This document shows positions 10,370 to 18,174 of a stretch of DNA of 64,000 bases, piece by piece. The stretch comes from Pseudomonas sp. MWU16-30317. GTDB taxonomy: Bacteria; Pseudomonadota; Gammaproteobacteria; Pseudomonadales; Pseudomonadaceae. The translations under genes and the position numbers were made by a program. The notes below the pieces were generated by a model. The model was not told where the DNA came from. It worked only from the letters and a program-made list of their open reading frames with translations, and did not search any database. The stretch is taken from positions 1 through 64,000 of the forward strand of contig NZ_JAIWJA010000012.1 of NCBI RefSeq assembly GCF_020515695.1, given 5' to 3'. Each line of letters starts with the position of its first letter. Positions within the stretch are counted from its first letter, which is position 1.

Positions 10370-11326
10370 ATGAACCTCCACCACAGCCCCACACAGGAAA
10401 TCATTGCCGTCGATAAGCAGGGCCAGCAGGTGCTGTTTCTCGACCCTGGGAATCTGGCAGTGCGCGCGGCCATCACCGGTTTGCCCGCTCGGCCCCACGA
10501 ACTGCTGATCATCCAGCAGCAGCGCAAAGCCTACGTGCCCATCTATGGCGACGGCGTGCACGGTGACAACCCTCACCCGAACCACCAGGTCGCGGTGATC
10601 GATCTCGACAGCCGCAGCCTGACCGGGTTTATCGACACCCTGCCGTTTCTGTCGCCCCATACCGGGCGCCTGGGCCGCGATGGCAAGGTCTACCTGTGCT
10701 GTGAAAATAGCGCGACGGTCATCGTCATCGACCCCAGCCAGGACAAGGTAGTCGGGCACATCGAGGTCCCATCGAACAACGTGCACAGGCTGATCCCGCT
10801 GCCGCATGCCGATCAGGTATGGGCTGAAAGCGAGGAAGGCGGCCAGTTGTACGCCATCGACGTGCACGGCAACACCGGCCAGGTGGCGGCCACCCTGGCG
10901 ATGCCCGGCCCGTTGAATGGCATCGATGCCTCGCCCCTGCGGCCCTGGGTGATCGCCTCGGACGCAGACCGGCCAGTGATCTACGCGGTCGATACCACGG
11001 AGCGCCGCGTGTTTCACTCGATCGAATTGCCCGGGCATCAGCGCCCTGGACAGGTGGTGCGCTTCAGTCCAGACGGCCGGCTGCTGGCGGTCATCGGCGA
11101 CTTCGATCCGGTGGTGAGCTTTTTCGATGAACATCTGCAATGGCTGTTCAACGCTGAACTCGGTGACAAGCCGCTGGACGGTTGCTTCAGCCCCGCCCAG
11201 GACTACCTGCTGGTAGCCAATGAAAACGACGCTACCGTCAGCGTGATCGACATCGCCAAGCGCAAAACCCTCGGCCATGTACCGGTGGGTCAGGGGTGCG
11301 AAATTCTGGCGTACTTCGAGCGCTGA
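10370..11326 (+). CDS. YVTN/YncE-like seven-bladed beta-propeller protein
   Basis: The 318-residue product is built from about seven repeats of roughly 40 residues with the beta-propeller pattern of a V.VID or YAVD strand followed by a G.I..P turn. Examples are VAVIDLDSRSLTGFI, VIVIDPSQDKVVGHIEVP, IYAVDTTERRVFHSIELP and VSVIDIAKRKTLGHVPVG. No signal peptide is visible, so a cytoplasmic location is likely unless the start is misplaced. A good AGGAGCG ribosome site lies 6-8 bases before the ATG. It is transcribed away from tpsB and ends in a strong hairpin shared with the convergent dehydrogenase gene. Such proteins usually act as binding scaffolds. Substrate or partner is unknown. Confidence 0.85.
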   Translation: MNLHHSPTQEIIAVDKQGQQVLFLDPGNLAVRAAITGLPARPHELLIIQQQRKAYVPIYGDGVHGDNPHPNHQVAVIDLDSRSLTGFIDTLPFLSPHTGRLGRDGKVYLCCENSATVIVIDPSQDKVVGHIEVPSNNVHRLIPLPHADQVWAESEEGGQLYAIDVHGNTGQVAATLAMPGPLNGIDASPLRPWVIASDADRPVIYAVDTTERRVFHSIELPGHQRPGQVVRFSPDGRLLAVIGDFDPVVSFFDEHLQWLFNAELGDKPLDGCFSPAQDYLLVANENDATVSVIDIAKRKTLGHVPVGQGCEILAYFER

Positions 11327-11357
11327 GCATGAACACTCGTGATCTCTGACACCAAAG

Positions 11358-11388
11358 CGGGGCGTACCGCGCTGAGCGGTACGCCCCG
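11358..11388. terminator. Hairpin terminator between convergent genes
   Basis: A perfect 13-bp stem (CGGGGCGTACCGC at 11358-11370 paired with 11376-11388) closes a 5-base loop between the stop of the beta-propeller gene and the stop of the aldehyde dehydrogenase. There is no long T-tract on the plus side. On the minus side it is followed by CTTTGGT. It probably terminates both convergent transcripts. Confidence 0.7.
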
Positions 11389-11426
11389 AGGCAGGCGTCA
11401 GACGCAGGCCGAACTCTCAATGGGCG

Positions 11427-12836
11427 TCAGACAATACTCTTGGCCCAGACAGCCTGCGCATTGGTGAACTCGCGCAATCCAAAGTGCGAGAGTTCACGCC
11501 CATAACCACTCTTCTTCACGCCCCCCACCGGTATACGCGCGTTGGTGGCCGGGTAGCCGTTGATGAATACCCCACCGGTTTCCAGGCGCCGGGCGATGCG
11601 TTGCGCGCGGCCCAGGTCTTGGGTCCAGAGGCTGCCGCCCAACCCGTAATCACTGGTATTAGCCAGGGCGATGGCGTGTTCCGCAGTGTCGGCCACAGTA
11701 ATGGCCGCGACCGGCCCGAAGGTCTCTTCATCGAAGGCCGCCATGCCAGGCTGAACGTCACCCAGCACCGTCGGCGCATAGAAATTGCCCGGGCCTTCAA
11801 GCTTGTGCCCCCCCAGCAACAAGCTCGCACCGGCGGCCAGGGTGCGCTGCACTTGCCCATCGAGTTCATCGCGCAAATCGGCACGGGCCATCGGGCCAAG
11901 GTTGATAGCGCTGTCCAGCGGATCACCGACTGTCAGCTGGCTGACGGCAGCCACGAACTTGCGCGTGAATGCCTGCGCAATCGGTTGCTCGACAATGAAG
12001 CGCTTGGCCGCCAGGCACACCTGGCCGGCATTCTGGAACCGCGCTTCGACGGCTGCTTTCACCGCCAGGTCGATATTGGCGTCGGCCAGTACGATAAAGG
12101 CGTCGGAGCCACCGAGCTCCAGCAGGCTTTTCTTCAGAGCCCGTGCGGCGGTGCCGGCTACCGCAGCACCGGCGCGCATGCTGCCGGTCAGCGTCACGGC
12201 GGCGATGCGTGGGTCTTCGATGGTGCGGGCCACGGTATCGTTGTCAGCCACCAGATTGACGAACAAGCCCTTGGGGAAACCGGCCGCTTCATAGGCGTCC
12301 TGCAAGGCGTAAGCCGAGCCCATGACGTTGGGGGCGTGCTTGAGCATGAAGCCATTGCCGGACAGCATGATGGGCGCCGAGGCGCGAATCACCTGCCACA
12401 GCGGGAAGTTCCAGGGCATGACCGCCAGCACGGTACCGATCGGCAGGAAAGAAACATGCACCTGATCGTCCCCCTCAACCTTGACCGGCTCATCGGCCAG
12501 AATCGCCGGGCCATGCTCGGCCACCCACTCAAGGGTGGCGGCGCATTTCTCCACCTCTCCCCGCGCCGATAGCAGGGTCTTGCCCATTTCGGCGGTGATC
12601 AGCGTGGCCAGGGGTTGCGCGCGCTCTCGCAGGATAGCGGCCAGGCGCCGATAGGCCGCCACTCGTTCGTGCATCGGGGTGGCACGCCACAGGCGGAAGG
12701 CGGCGGCGTTCACATCGAGCAGTTGCTCGACTTCACTGGGCGTCTGAAACGAATACGTGGCGATCAGCTCACCGGTTGCCGGGTTACGCGACGTGGCCAC
12801 GGGGGCATGGTTGGATGCTGCGTTCAAGTTGCTCAT
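11427..12836 (-). CDS. NAD(P)-dependent succinate-semialdehyde-type aldehyde dehydrogenase
   Basis: Oxidises an aldehyde, probably succinate semialdehyde or a close relative, to the acid. The product is 469 residues from the ATG at 12836, chosen because GAGGTG lies just upstream and the protein then starts MSNLNAASN; a longer frame reaches 12902 without such support. Family marks are PWNFPLWQ (cofactor and substrate tunnel), LTGSMRAGAAVAG, the glutamate motif LELGGSDAFIVL, the catalytic cysteine in NAGQVCLAAKRF and the C-terminal GGVKKSGYGRELS. The SDAFIVL and CLAAKRF wording fits the Sad/YneI branch more than GabD. It lies 96 bases downstream of an XRE/MmyB regulator on the same strand, which may control it. 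Exact substrate is an inference. Confidence 0.88.
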   Translation of the reverse strand: MSNLNAASNHAPVATSRNPATGELIATYSFQTPSEVEQLLDVNAAAFRLWRATPMHERVAAYRRLAAILRERAQPLATLITAEMGKTLLSARGEVEKCAATLEWVAEHGPAILADEPVKVEGDDQVHVSFLPIGTVLAVMPWNFPLWQVIRASAPIMLSGNGFMLKHAPNVMGSAYALQDAYEAAGFPKGLFVNLVADNDTVARTIEDPRIAAVTLTGSMRAGAAVAGTAARALKKSLLELGGSDAFIVLADANIDLAVKAAVEARFQNAGQVCLAAKRFIVEQPIAQAFTRKFVAAVSQLTVGDPLDSAINLGPMARADLRDELDGQVQRTLAAGASLLLGGHKLEGPGNFYAPTVLGDVQPGMAAFDEETFGPVAAITVADTAEHAIALANTSDYGLGGSLWTQDLGRAQRIARRLETGGVFINGYPATNARIPVGGVKKSGYGRELSHFGLREFTNAQAVWAKSIV

Positions 12837-12932
12837 CGGTATCACCTCGTTGACGGTACGCCAGCCCTGTTTGCGCTGCGATGACCGCCACTTTAGGTAC
12901 ACCCGAGAATGCCAGGAAGGCGTGTTGTTATC

Positions 12933-13742
12933 CTATGACTGCGGGTCATAGGCAGTATGGCGAGGGATGTAGGTGACCAGCGACAGGTCCGGCCGCCCTT
13001 CCGGCGTAAGGGCCACATAGGTGAAATCGATGTAGCCACTGATGGGGTGCAGCAAACGCTTGCGCCCTTCTTCGAAGCCTTTGACGTCGGTGTCTTGCCA
13101 CCATTCGCGAAACTCCGGACTCTGCGCCGACAGCTCTTCAACCAGGCTGTCGAACGGCGCTTTGTCCAAGGCCTGCGCCCGGGCCGCACGAAAGGCGCTG
13201 ATCATGCCGCGGGCCATCTGCTCCCATTCCAGGATCACGGTCCGGTAAGGCGGATAGAGGAACAGCAGCCGCAGGGTGTTGCGCTCATGCGGTTGCAGCG
13301 AACCGTAGTCGACGAACAAGTCGGCGATCGCGTCGTTCCAGGCCAGGATGTCGAGTCGGGCATTGCGCACATAGGCCGGGATCGGATTAATGGCTTGCAC
13401 CAGCATCTCCAGACCCGCGGTCACTCCACCGCCTGTCGCCGCGGTGGGCGCCTCCAGCGCGGACAGCGCATAAAGATGCGCGGATTCGACGCGGTCGAGC
13501 TTGAGCACGGTGGAGATGCGCCGCAGCGCATCGGGCGAAGGTTGAATATCACGCCCCTGTTCAAGCCAGGTGTACCAACTGACGCTGACCCCGGCCAGTA
13601 CGGCCACTTCCTCGCGACGCAAGCCGGGCGTGCGCCGCGGCCCTTCAGGAAGGCCGAAGTCCTTTGGATCGAGACGGGCGCGTCGGCTGGTGAGAAACTT
13701 GCCGAACTCGCGGCGCTGCTCTACAGATGGCCTGTTTGCCAT
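12933..13742 (-). CDS. XRE-family regulator with MmyB-like ligand-binding domain
   Basis: DNA-binding regulator of 269 residues. The N-terminal helix-turn-helix spans about residues 8-75 and contains TPGLRREEVAVLAGVSVSWYTWLEQGRDIQPS, quoted here as its recognition core LRREEVAVLAGVSVSWY. That wording is diagnostic for the MmyB-like group. The rest (about 110-265) is the MmyB-type, PAS-like ligand-binding domain, with the conserved NARLDILAWNDA and a terminal segment ending SLVTYIPRHTAYDPQS. The gene sits directly upstream of, and on the same strand as, the aldehyde dehydrogenase, a common arrangement for this group next to short-chain or aldehyde dehydrogenases. The ligand is unknown. Confidence 0.88.
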   Translation of the reverse strand: MANRPSVEQRREFGKFLTSRRARLDPKDFGLPEGPRRTPGLRREEVAVLAGVSVSWYTWLEQGRDIQPSPDALRRISTVLKLDRVESAHLYALSALEAPTAATGGGVTAGLEMLVQAINPIPAYVRNARLDILAWNDAIADLFVDYGSLQPHERNTLRLLFLYPPYRTVILEWEQMARGMISAFRAARAQALDKAPFDSLVEELSAQSPEFREWWQDTDVKGFEEGRKRLLHPISGYIDFTYVALTPEGRPDLSLVTYIPRHTAYDPQS

Positions 13743-13833
13743 AAATCACTCTTGCGCGAAGTTTTCGTGCGGTGATCATAAGGCGCCAGCAGCGGCACGA
13801 CTACCTGCATCCGTGACGGGATCGAGCGAAGTT

Positions 13834-14322
13834 TCAATCCGGGTGATTGATCCTGGTGCGCAACGTCCTCATCAATCCCAAGGCAAAAGCACACTCTGCG
13901 GCGATGAATAACGGCCCGATCAACAAACTCATGAGGTCATCCACAAAGGCCGGTTTGCGGCCTTCCCAAACATGACCGAGAAACTGCAGCCCCCAACCCA
14001 GAACAAAACTGCCCGCACCCAGCAGCAACCAGACCACCGTCGACTGCTGTGCCGCCAGGTGACCGAGCGCTGCGGCGCAGCAGAGGCTGATCGATAAGGC
14101 CAGCCCCAGCCTGACGTCCAGGCACAGGTAATAGACCGAGATGACGGATACCGCCAGCCATGCGATAGAAATACCGGCCGGGCCAACGGGCAGCATCGGC
14201 CTGGACAGCAGGATCGCCACGCCAAGCACGATCAGTGGGATACCAAAGAAATGGGTGACGACGTTACGCCGGTCCTGGTGATAGGCGCCGTATTTTGCCA
14301 AGTGTTGTTCTATGCGTCTCAT
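13834..14322 (-). CDS. Mpo1-like (YGL010w/DUF962) membrane protein
   Basis: Integral membrane protein of about 162 residues with the N-terminal MRRIEQHLAKYGAYHQDRRNVVTHFFGIP region typical of DUF962 proteins; the key part is YGAYHQDRRNVVTHFFGIP. Four to five hydrophobic segments follow, then the conserved FLGHVWEGRKPAFVDDL. In yeast, Mpo1 is an Fe(II)-dependent dioxygenase acting on 2-hydroxy fatty acids, and the conserved histidines here (H in YHQD, THFFG, GHVWEG) would fit metal binding. Function in bacteria is not established. Start chosen at 14322 because family members begin MRR.E.HLA; an in-frame ATG at 14352 is possible. Divergent from the Crp/Fnr gene. Confidence 0.82.
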   Translation of the reverse strand: MRRIEQHLAKYGAYHQDRRNVVTHFFGIPLIVLGVAILLSRPMLPVGPAGISIAWLAVSVISVYYLCLDVRLGLALSISLCCAAALGHLAAQQSTVVWLLLGAGSFVLGWGLQFLGHVWEGRKPAFVDDLMSLLIGPLFIAAECAFALGLMRTLRTRINHPD

Positions 14323-14409
14323 GGAAGCCCCGGATAAGGTCGAGCGGTGCATCTATAATGGCGTGGCGCCGCGGGTACGAATGTCAGCCAACCGACACAA
14401 GGAAAAATA

Positions 14410-15114
14410 ATGCCCCGCTTGTCGATGACAGACCACAGCCTTCTCGCCACCCTGCAACGCGGTGACTGGTTCGCCACACTCCCCGCTCCCTTGCAGCAAC
14501 GGATCCTCGACGCTGGCGAACAGATCGACCTGACCGAGGGCGAACGCCTGTTCGCCAAGGGCGATGCGCCGGACGGGCTTTACTGTGTGCTGCAAGGCAC
14601 TGTGCGCATCAGTACCGTCAACGAAGCGGGCCGAGAGATGATTGTCGCGCTCCTGGAGCCGCCCCATTGGTTCGGCGAAATCGCACTGTTTGATAATGAG
14701 CCTCGCACTCACGACGCCTGGGCGACTGCGGATACATGCCTGTTAAGGCTGGCGCAACGAAAGCTGGAGAACATGCTCGAACTCCACCCACAAGACTGGC
14801 TGTACTTTGGCAGGCTGCTGACGCGAAAACTACGGGCTGTCTTCAGCGCCATGGAAGACATGGCACTCACCCCGCCGACCGCTCGCCTGGCGCGAAGACT
14901 GGTCAATATGGCCGATGGATTCGGCACCCTGGCGGAGGGCAGCCAGCGCACCATCACGGTGTCTCAGGAAGCGCTGGGCTCGATGCTGTCTCTTTCGCGT
15001 CAGACCATCAATCAGTCTTTGAAAGAGTTGGAAGTGGCCGGGGGGATTCGGCGTATGCGGGGGGCGATCGTGATTGTTGAAATCGACAGGTTGATTGCCA
15101 AGGGCAGCGAGTGA
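14410..15114 (+). CDS. Crp/Fnr-family transcriptional regulator
   Basis: Regulator of 234 residues. A cyclic-nucleotide-binding-like beta-roll occupies about 20-135 (LFAKGDAPDGLYCVLQGTV, then WFGEIALFDNEPRTHDAWA). A long dimer helix follows. The winged HTH spans about 165-230, with ITVSQEALGSMLSLSRQTIN as recognition segment. There is no N-terminal cysteine cluster, so it is not an Fnr-type iron-sulphur sensor. The FGEIALFDNEPRTHDA loop lacks the full Crp cAMP-contact consensus, so the effector is unclear. A TATAAT hexamer at 14354-14359 is a plausible -10 element. It reads away from the Mpo1-like gene and converges on the molybdenum-enzyme operon. Confidence 0.9.
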   Translation: MPRLSMTDHSLLATLQRGDWFATLPAPLQQRILDAGEQIDLTEGERLFAKGDAPDGLYCVLQGTVRISTVNEAGREMIVALLEPPHWFGEIALFDNEPRTHDAWATADTCLLRLAQRKLENMLELHPQDWLYFGRLLTRKLRAVFSAMEDMALTPPTARLARRLVNMADGFGTLAEGSQRTITVSQEALGSMLSLSRQTINQSLKELEVAGGIRRMRGAIVIVEIDRLIAKGSE

Positions 15115-15178
15115 CGCCGCCAGACGCAAACTGCCATTTCCCTCCATACCGGGGCGCCCACGACAGGCCTTGGGTCAT

Positions 15179-15949
15179 CTAGATCCCGCTGAACCAGTTA
15201 TACCCCTGATCTTCCCAATACCCGCCCGGATAATCGTTGCTGACGAATATCTCGACGATATGCTTGGGGTTCTTGAAGCCCAGCTTGGTTGGCACTCTGA
15301 CGCGCAAGGGGTAACCATACTCAGGCGGCAAGGCGACCTCGGCATAATCGAGTGCCAGCAATGTCTGGGGGTGCAAGGCCGTGGGCATGTCGAGGCTGGA
15401 GTAATAACGATCGGCGCATTTGAACCCGACGAACTTGGCGGTAGTGTCGGCGCCGATGTGTTCGAGGAAGGTCCGCAACGGCACCCCGCCCCACTGCCCG
15501 ATCGCACTCCAGCCCTCAACACAGATCAGGCGGGTTATGTCCGTGCGTTGCGGCAACTTGCGCAGCCCTTCCAGGGTCCAGGGGGCCTTGTCGCGGACCA
15601 TCCCCGATACCGCCAGGGAATAACTGCCCAAGTCGATATCCGGTATATCTTCCTCGCCGTAAAAGGCGTTGAACGGAAACGGCTGGGTCATCTGCGCCTT
15701 GGAGAACGTCGGCGCCAGCCGCTGGCCGCTGAACAGCCAGGCCTGAACGCGGTCGTTCCAGCGCGACATGGCCCACAGCACCTTGTCGACCTGATCGCCG
15801 TCCTGCAGATTGCAGCCGGTGAGCATGGCCATGGCGCCAACGGTCAGGCCGCCACGCAGAAAATGGCGGCGCTGAATGTTTTCCAACAGGATGCGCTGCG
15901 CGGGCTCCAGCTTGACTGGAGGGCCGCGGCGTTTTGGCGATTCAATCAT
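15179..15949 (-). CDS. Periplasmic molybdopterin oxidoreductase, sulfite-oxidase fold
   Basis: Molybdenum-cofactor enzyme of 256 residues. A twin-arginine signal (RRHFLRGGLTVGAMAML, about 27-43) directs folded export, and LTGC at its end may also make it a lipoprotein. The sulfite-oxidase-type fold is shown by RLICVEGWSAIGQWGGVPL, whose cysteine should bind molybdenum, and by GYPLRVRVPTKLGFKNPKHI near the C-terminus. It is shorter than MsrP (about 330 residues), and its partner is a b561-type cytochrome rather than an MsrQ-like protein, so I do not call it MsrP. Overlaps the cytochrome gene by 8 bases and is the last gene of a three-gene operon. Substrate unknown. Confidence 0.88.
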   Translation of the reverse strand: MIESPKRRGPPVKLEPAQRILLENIQRRHFLRGGLTVGAMAMLTGCNLQDGDQVDKVLWAMSRWNDRVQAWLFSGQRLAPTFSKAQMTQPFPFNAFYGEEDIPDIDLGSYSLAVSGMVRDKAPWTLEGLRKLPQRTDITRLICVEGWSAIGQWGGVPLRTFLEHIGADTTAKFVGFKCADRYYSSLDMPTALHPQTLLALDYAEVALPPEYGYPLRVRVPTKLGFKNPKHIVEIFVSNDYPGGYWEDQGYNWFSGI

Positions 15950-16565
15950 GATCGGGTTTTCCGGTTTCCATTGGCCGTAGGCCGCCAGTGATCATCGGCA
16001 ACAGGGTTTTGGGCACCAGGAGCACCAGCACCAGGTGCACGACCACGAACGCGCCGATCGCCGCCATGGCCGTGAAATGCACATAGCGCGCAACGTCGTA
16101 TCCACCCAGCAGTGCCACCAGCTCTTGTAGCTGTATGGGTTTCCAGATGGCTAACCCCGACACCACAATCAGCACGCCCGCCGCCAGCACCAGCCAATAC
16201 ATCAACCGCTGCACCGCGTTGTACACGCCCTTTTGGTGAACGAGCCGAAAGCGCAATGCGTCAAGCAGATCGCGTTTGACCGCCTTGGCCGTCACCGGCA
16301 ACAGATCGCGTTTGAGGTGTCGACTGGCCAGACCGTACAGCACATAGATCAGACCATTGGCGGCAAGCAGCCACATCACTGCAAAATGCCAGGCCAGTGC
16401 GCCTCCCAGCCAGCCACCGACCGTCAGTTGCGTCGGGAAGCGAAAGGCGAACAGCGGCGAGGCGTTGTAGATCGCCCAGCCGCTCATGAACATGCAGCAC
16501 ATGGCAAACGCGTTGATCCAATGCGTAAGGCGCACGGGCCAGGAGTGAATGCGACGCTTGGCCAT
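15942..16565 (-). CDS. Cytochrome b561-type membrane subunit
   Basis: Di-haem b-type cytochrome of 207 residues predicted to pass electrons between the quinone pool and the periplasmic molybdenum enzyme encoded next. Four to five membrane helices are visible (about 12-32, 50-80, 115-140, 160-188). Histidine candidates for haem include H15 in RLTHWINAFAM, H in LAWHFAVMWL and YVHFTAMAAIGAFVVVHL. The N-terminal RIHSWPVRLTHW is typical of Ni/Fe-hydrogenase-type and YedZ-unrelated b561 proteins. The 8-base overlap with the oxidoreductase implies translational coupling and a joint complex. Confidence 0.88.
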   Translation of the reverse strand: MAKRRIHSWPVRLTHWINAFAMCCMFMSGWAIYNASPLFAFRFPTQLTVGGWLGGALAWHFAVMWLLAANGLIYVLYGLASRHLKRDLLPVTAKAVKRDLLDALRFRLVHQKGVYNAVQRLMYWLVLAAGVLIVVSGLAIWKPIQLQELVALLGGYDVARYVHFTAMAAIGAFVVVHLVLVLLVPKTLLPMITGGLRPMETGKPDHD

Positions 16566-16648
16566 CGAATGGCGCTCCTTTACCAGGCTTGGCGATACCC
16601 GATGCCAGCGGACTCGCTGGCGCAGGCACTCCTGACAGTTGTAGTCGA

Positions 16649-17260
16649 TTACATCGGTGGTTGGAAACCATCTTTGCCGACGGCGACGCCACGTGCGCTT
16701 TTACCATCATCGGCAGGGAACACGACGATCTTGGCGCCCTTGACCAACTGCTCGACCTTGCCCTTCTCGACATAGGCGATCGGTACATCCTGTGGCACCA
16801 CCAGTTGCTTCTCGCCACCCTCATATTTGACCGAAAGCGTACGGCCGTTGGTTTTCGCCAAAGTGCCCACGGTACCGTTGGTCATGGTGCCGGTGCTGCC
16901 ATCGGCATTCTGCCAACCGTAGTGACCTTCACCGCTGCCCTTGAGGCTCGCTTCGAAGACGGTGACTTCCAGTGCCTTCAAGGTACCGTCCGACTGGGGA
17001 GTGGCTGCCGAACCGATAAAGCTGTCGGCCTTGATCGAATCGATATCCGCCTTGGATACCAGACGAATACCGGTTTTATCGGTCAAGCCAATGGTCTGGT
17101 GGGCGCCAGCTCGAGTGGTGAACGACAGCGTATTGTTTTCAACGCTGTCGACCGTGCCACGCATCGGCTTGACGACAGGCATGTCGGCAGCCGAGGCCAT
17201 TACAGCGGCGCTCAACAACAGTGTGCCTAAGGTGCAGGACAGGGCAGTCTTGATCTTCAT
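16649..17260 (-). CDS. Exported DUF5666-like protein
   Basis: Periplasmic protein of 203 residues with a clear signal peptide (MKIKTALSCTLGTLLLSAAV, cleavage after ASA at about 24). The mature part looks like beta-strand-rich OB-like repeats: MRGTVDSVENNTLSFTTRAG, then GTMTNGTVGTLAKTNGRTLSVKYEGGEKQLVVP. This resembles DUF5666 proteins that often travel with cytochrome b561 and sulfite-oxidase-fold genes. It is first in the operon and is transcribed divergently from the response regulator, with two inverted-repeat boxes in the shared promoter region. No catalytic residues are evident. It may bind a metal, redox cofactor or the oxidoreductase, but that is a guess. Confidence 0.8.
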   Translation of the reverse strand: MKIKTALSCTLGTLLLSAAVMASAADMPVVKPMRGTVDSVENNTLSFTTRAGAHQTIGLTDKTGIRLVSKADIDSIKADSFIGSAATPQSDGTLKALEVTVFEASLKGSGEGHYGWQNADGSTGTMTNGTVGTLAKTNGRTLSVKYEGGEKQLVVPQDVPIAYVEKGKVEQLVKGAKIVVFPADDGKSARGVAVGKDGFQPPM

Positions 17261-17329
17261 TGAGACGATTCCTTGCGATGGGTGTATAGCTATCCTCGAC
17301 GAACAACCGGCCCCTCAGCATGACCGGCG

Positions 17330-17382
17330 AATGACATTTTTGTCATTCGCGCCGTCACTTCCGTCAATGACAGAAATGTAAC
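17330..17382. promoter_or_regulatory. Two response-regulator-like operator boxes in a divergent promoter
   Basis: The 218-base gap between the DUF5666 gene and the response-regulator gene holds a perfect inverted repeat, AATGACA-TTTT-TGTCATT (17330-17347). A degenerate copy, AATGACA-GAAA-TGTAAC, begins at 17366, 36 bases further on. Such TGACA-N4-TGTCA boxes resemble the sites of CopR/CusR-class regulators, so autoregulation and control of the molybdenum-enzyme operon are likely. Binding is inferred. Confidence 0.65.
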
Positions 17383-17478
17383 CGACACGGTTGCAACCGT
17401 TGTTTAGACTGCGTTGCGCACGCATTGTGCGACACGCCTGTTAAAAGTCAGTCGAGAACGCCCGAGCGAGCCCAGACG

Positions 17479-18174
17479 ATGCACATTCTGTTGATCGAAG
17501 ATGACACTAAAACCGGTGAGTACCTGAAAAAAGGTCTCGGCGAATCCGGCTATAACGTCGACTGGGCCCAACACGGCGCCGATGGATTGCACCTCGCCCT
17601 GGAAAACCGTTACGACCTGCTGGTGCTCGACGTCATGCTGCCTGGCATCGACGGTTTCCAGATCATCGAAGTGCTGCGTGCCCGCCAGGACGTACCGGTG
17701 CTGTTCCTGACCGCGCGTGATCAGCTGCAGGATCGCATTCGCGGCCTTGAGCTGGGCGCCGACGACTACCTGGTCAAACCGTTTTCGTTCACCGAACTGC
17801 TGCTGCGCATCCGCACCATCCTGCGCCGCGGCGGGGTGCGCGAAGCCGACCGCTTTCAGCTCGCCGATCTTGAGCTGGATCTGCTGCGCCGACGGGTCAC
17901 GCGTCAGCAGGAGGTCATTGCGCTGACCAACAAGGAGTTCGCCCTGCTGCATTTACTCTTGCGCCGCGAAGGCGACGTACTGTCGCGCACGCAGATCGCA
18001 TCGGAGGTGTGGGACATGAACTTCGACAGCGACACCAATGTGGTAGACGTTGCCGTCAAGCGTCTGCGCAGCAAGGTCGACGCGCCTTATCCGATCAAGC
18101 TGATCCATACCGTGCGCGGGATTGGCTACGTCTGCGAGGTGCGGCCATGCGAACCCGACGCCAACCTTCCCTGA
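17479..18174 (+). CDS. OmpR/CusR-type response regulator
   Basis: Response regulator of 231 residues. The receiver domain has acidic residues D9-D10 (LIEDD), phospho-acceptor D51 (LVLDVMLPGIDGF) and the conserved lysine in DYLVKPFSF. A winged-helix DNA-binding domain follows (about 130-225), ending KLIHTVRGIGYVCE. Start set at the ATG before HILLIEDD; an upstream in-frame start at 17425 would add residues unlike the family. It overlaps its sensor kinase by 28 bases. The heavy-metal/HprR branch is suggested by overall wording, and the divergent molybdenum-enzyme operon recalls the E. coli HprRS-msrPQ locus. Confidence 0.92.
   Translation: MHILLIEDDTKTGEYLKKGLGESGYNVDWAQHGADGLHLALENRYDLLVLDVMLPGIDGFQIIEVLRARQDVPVLFLTARDQLQDRIRGLELGADDYLVKPFSFTELLLRIRTILRRGGVREADRFQLADLELDLLRRRVTRQQEVIALTNKEFALLHLLLRREGDVLSRTQIASEVWDMNFDSDTNVVDVAVKRLRSKVDAPYPIKLIHTVRGIGYVCEVRPCEPDANLP

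Noticed and set aside
15179..15949. Calling the molybdenum oxidoreductase MsrP (YedY)
   Set aside because: It is about 75 residues shorter than MsrP, and the adjacent cytochrome is b561-type rather than MsrQ.
18009..18146. A longer start for the sensor kinase
   Set aside because: The extra codons translate the response-regulator coding region in another frame and are not kinase-like; ATG 18147 precedes a normal membrane helix.
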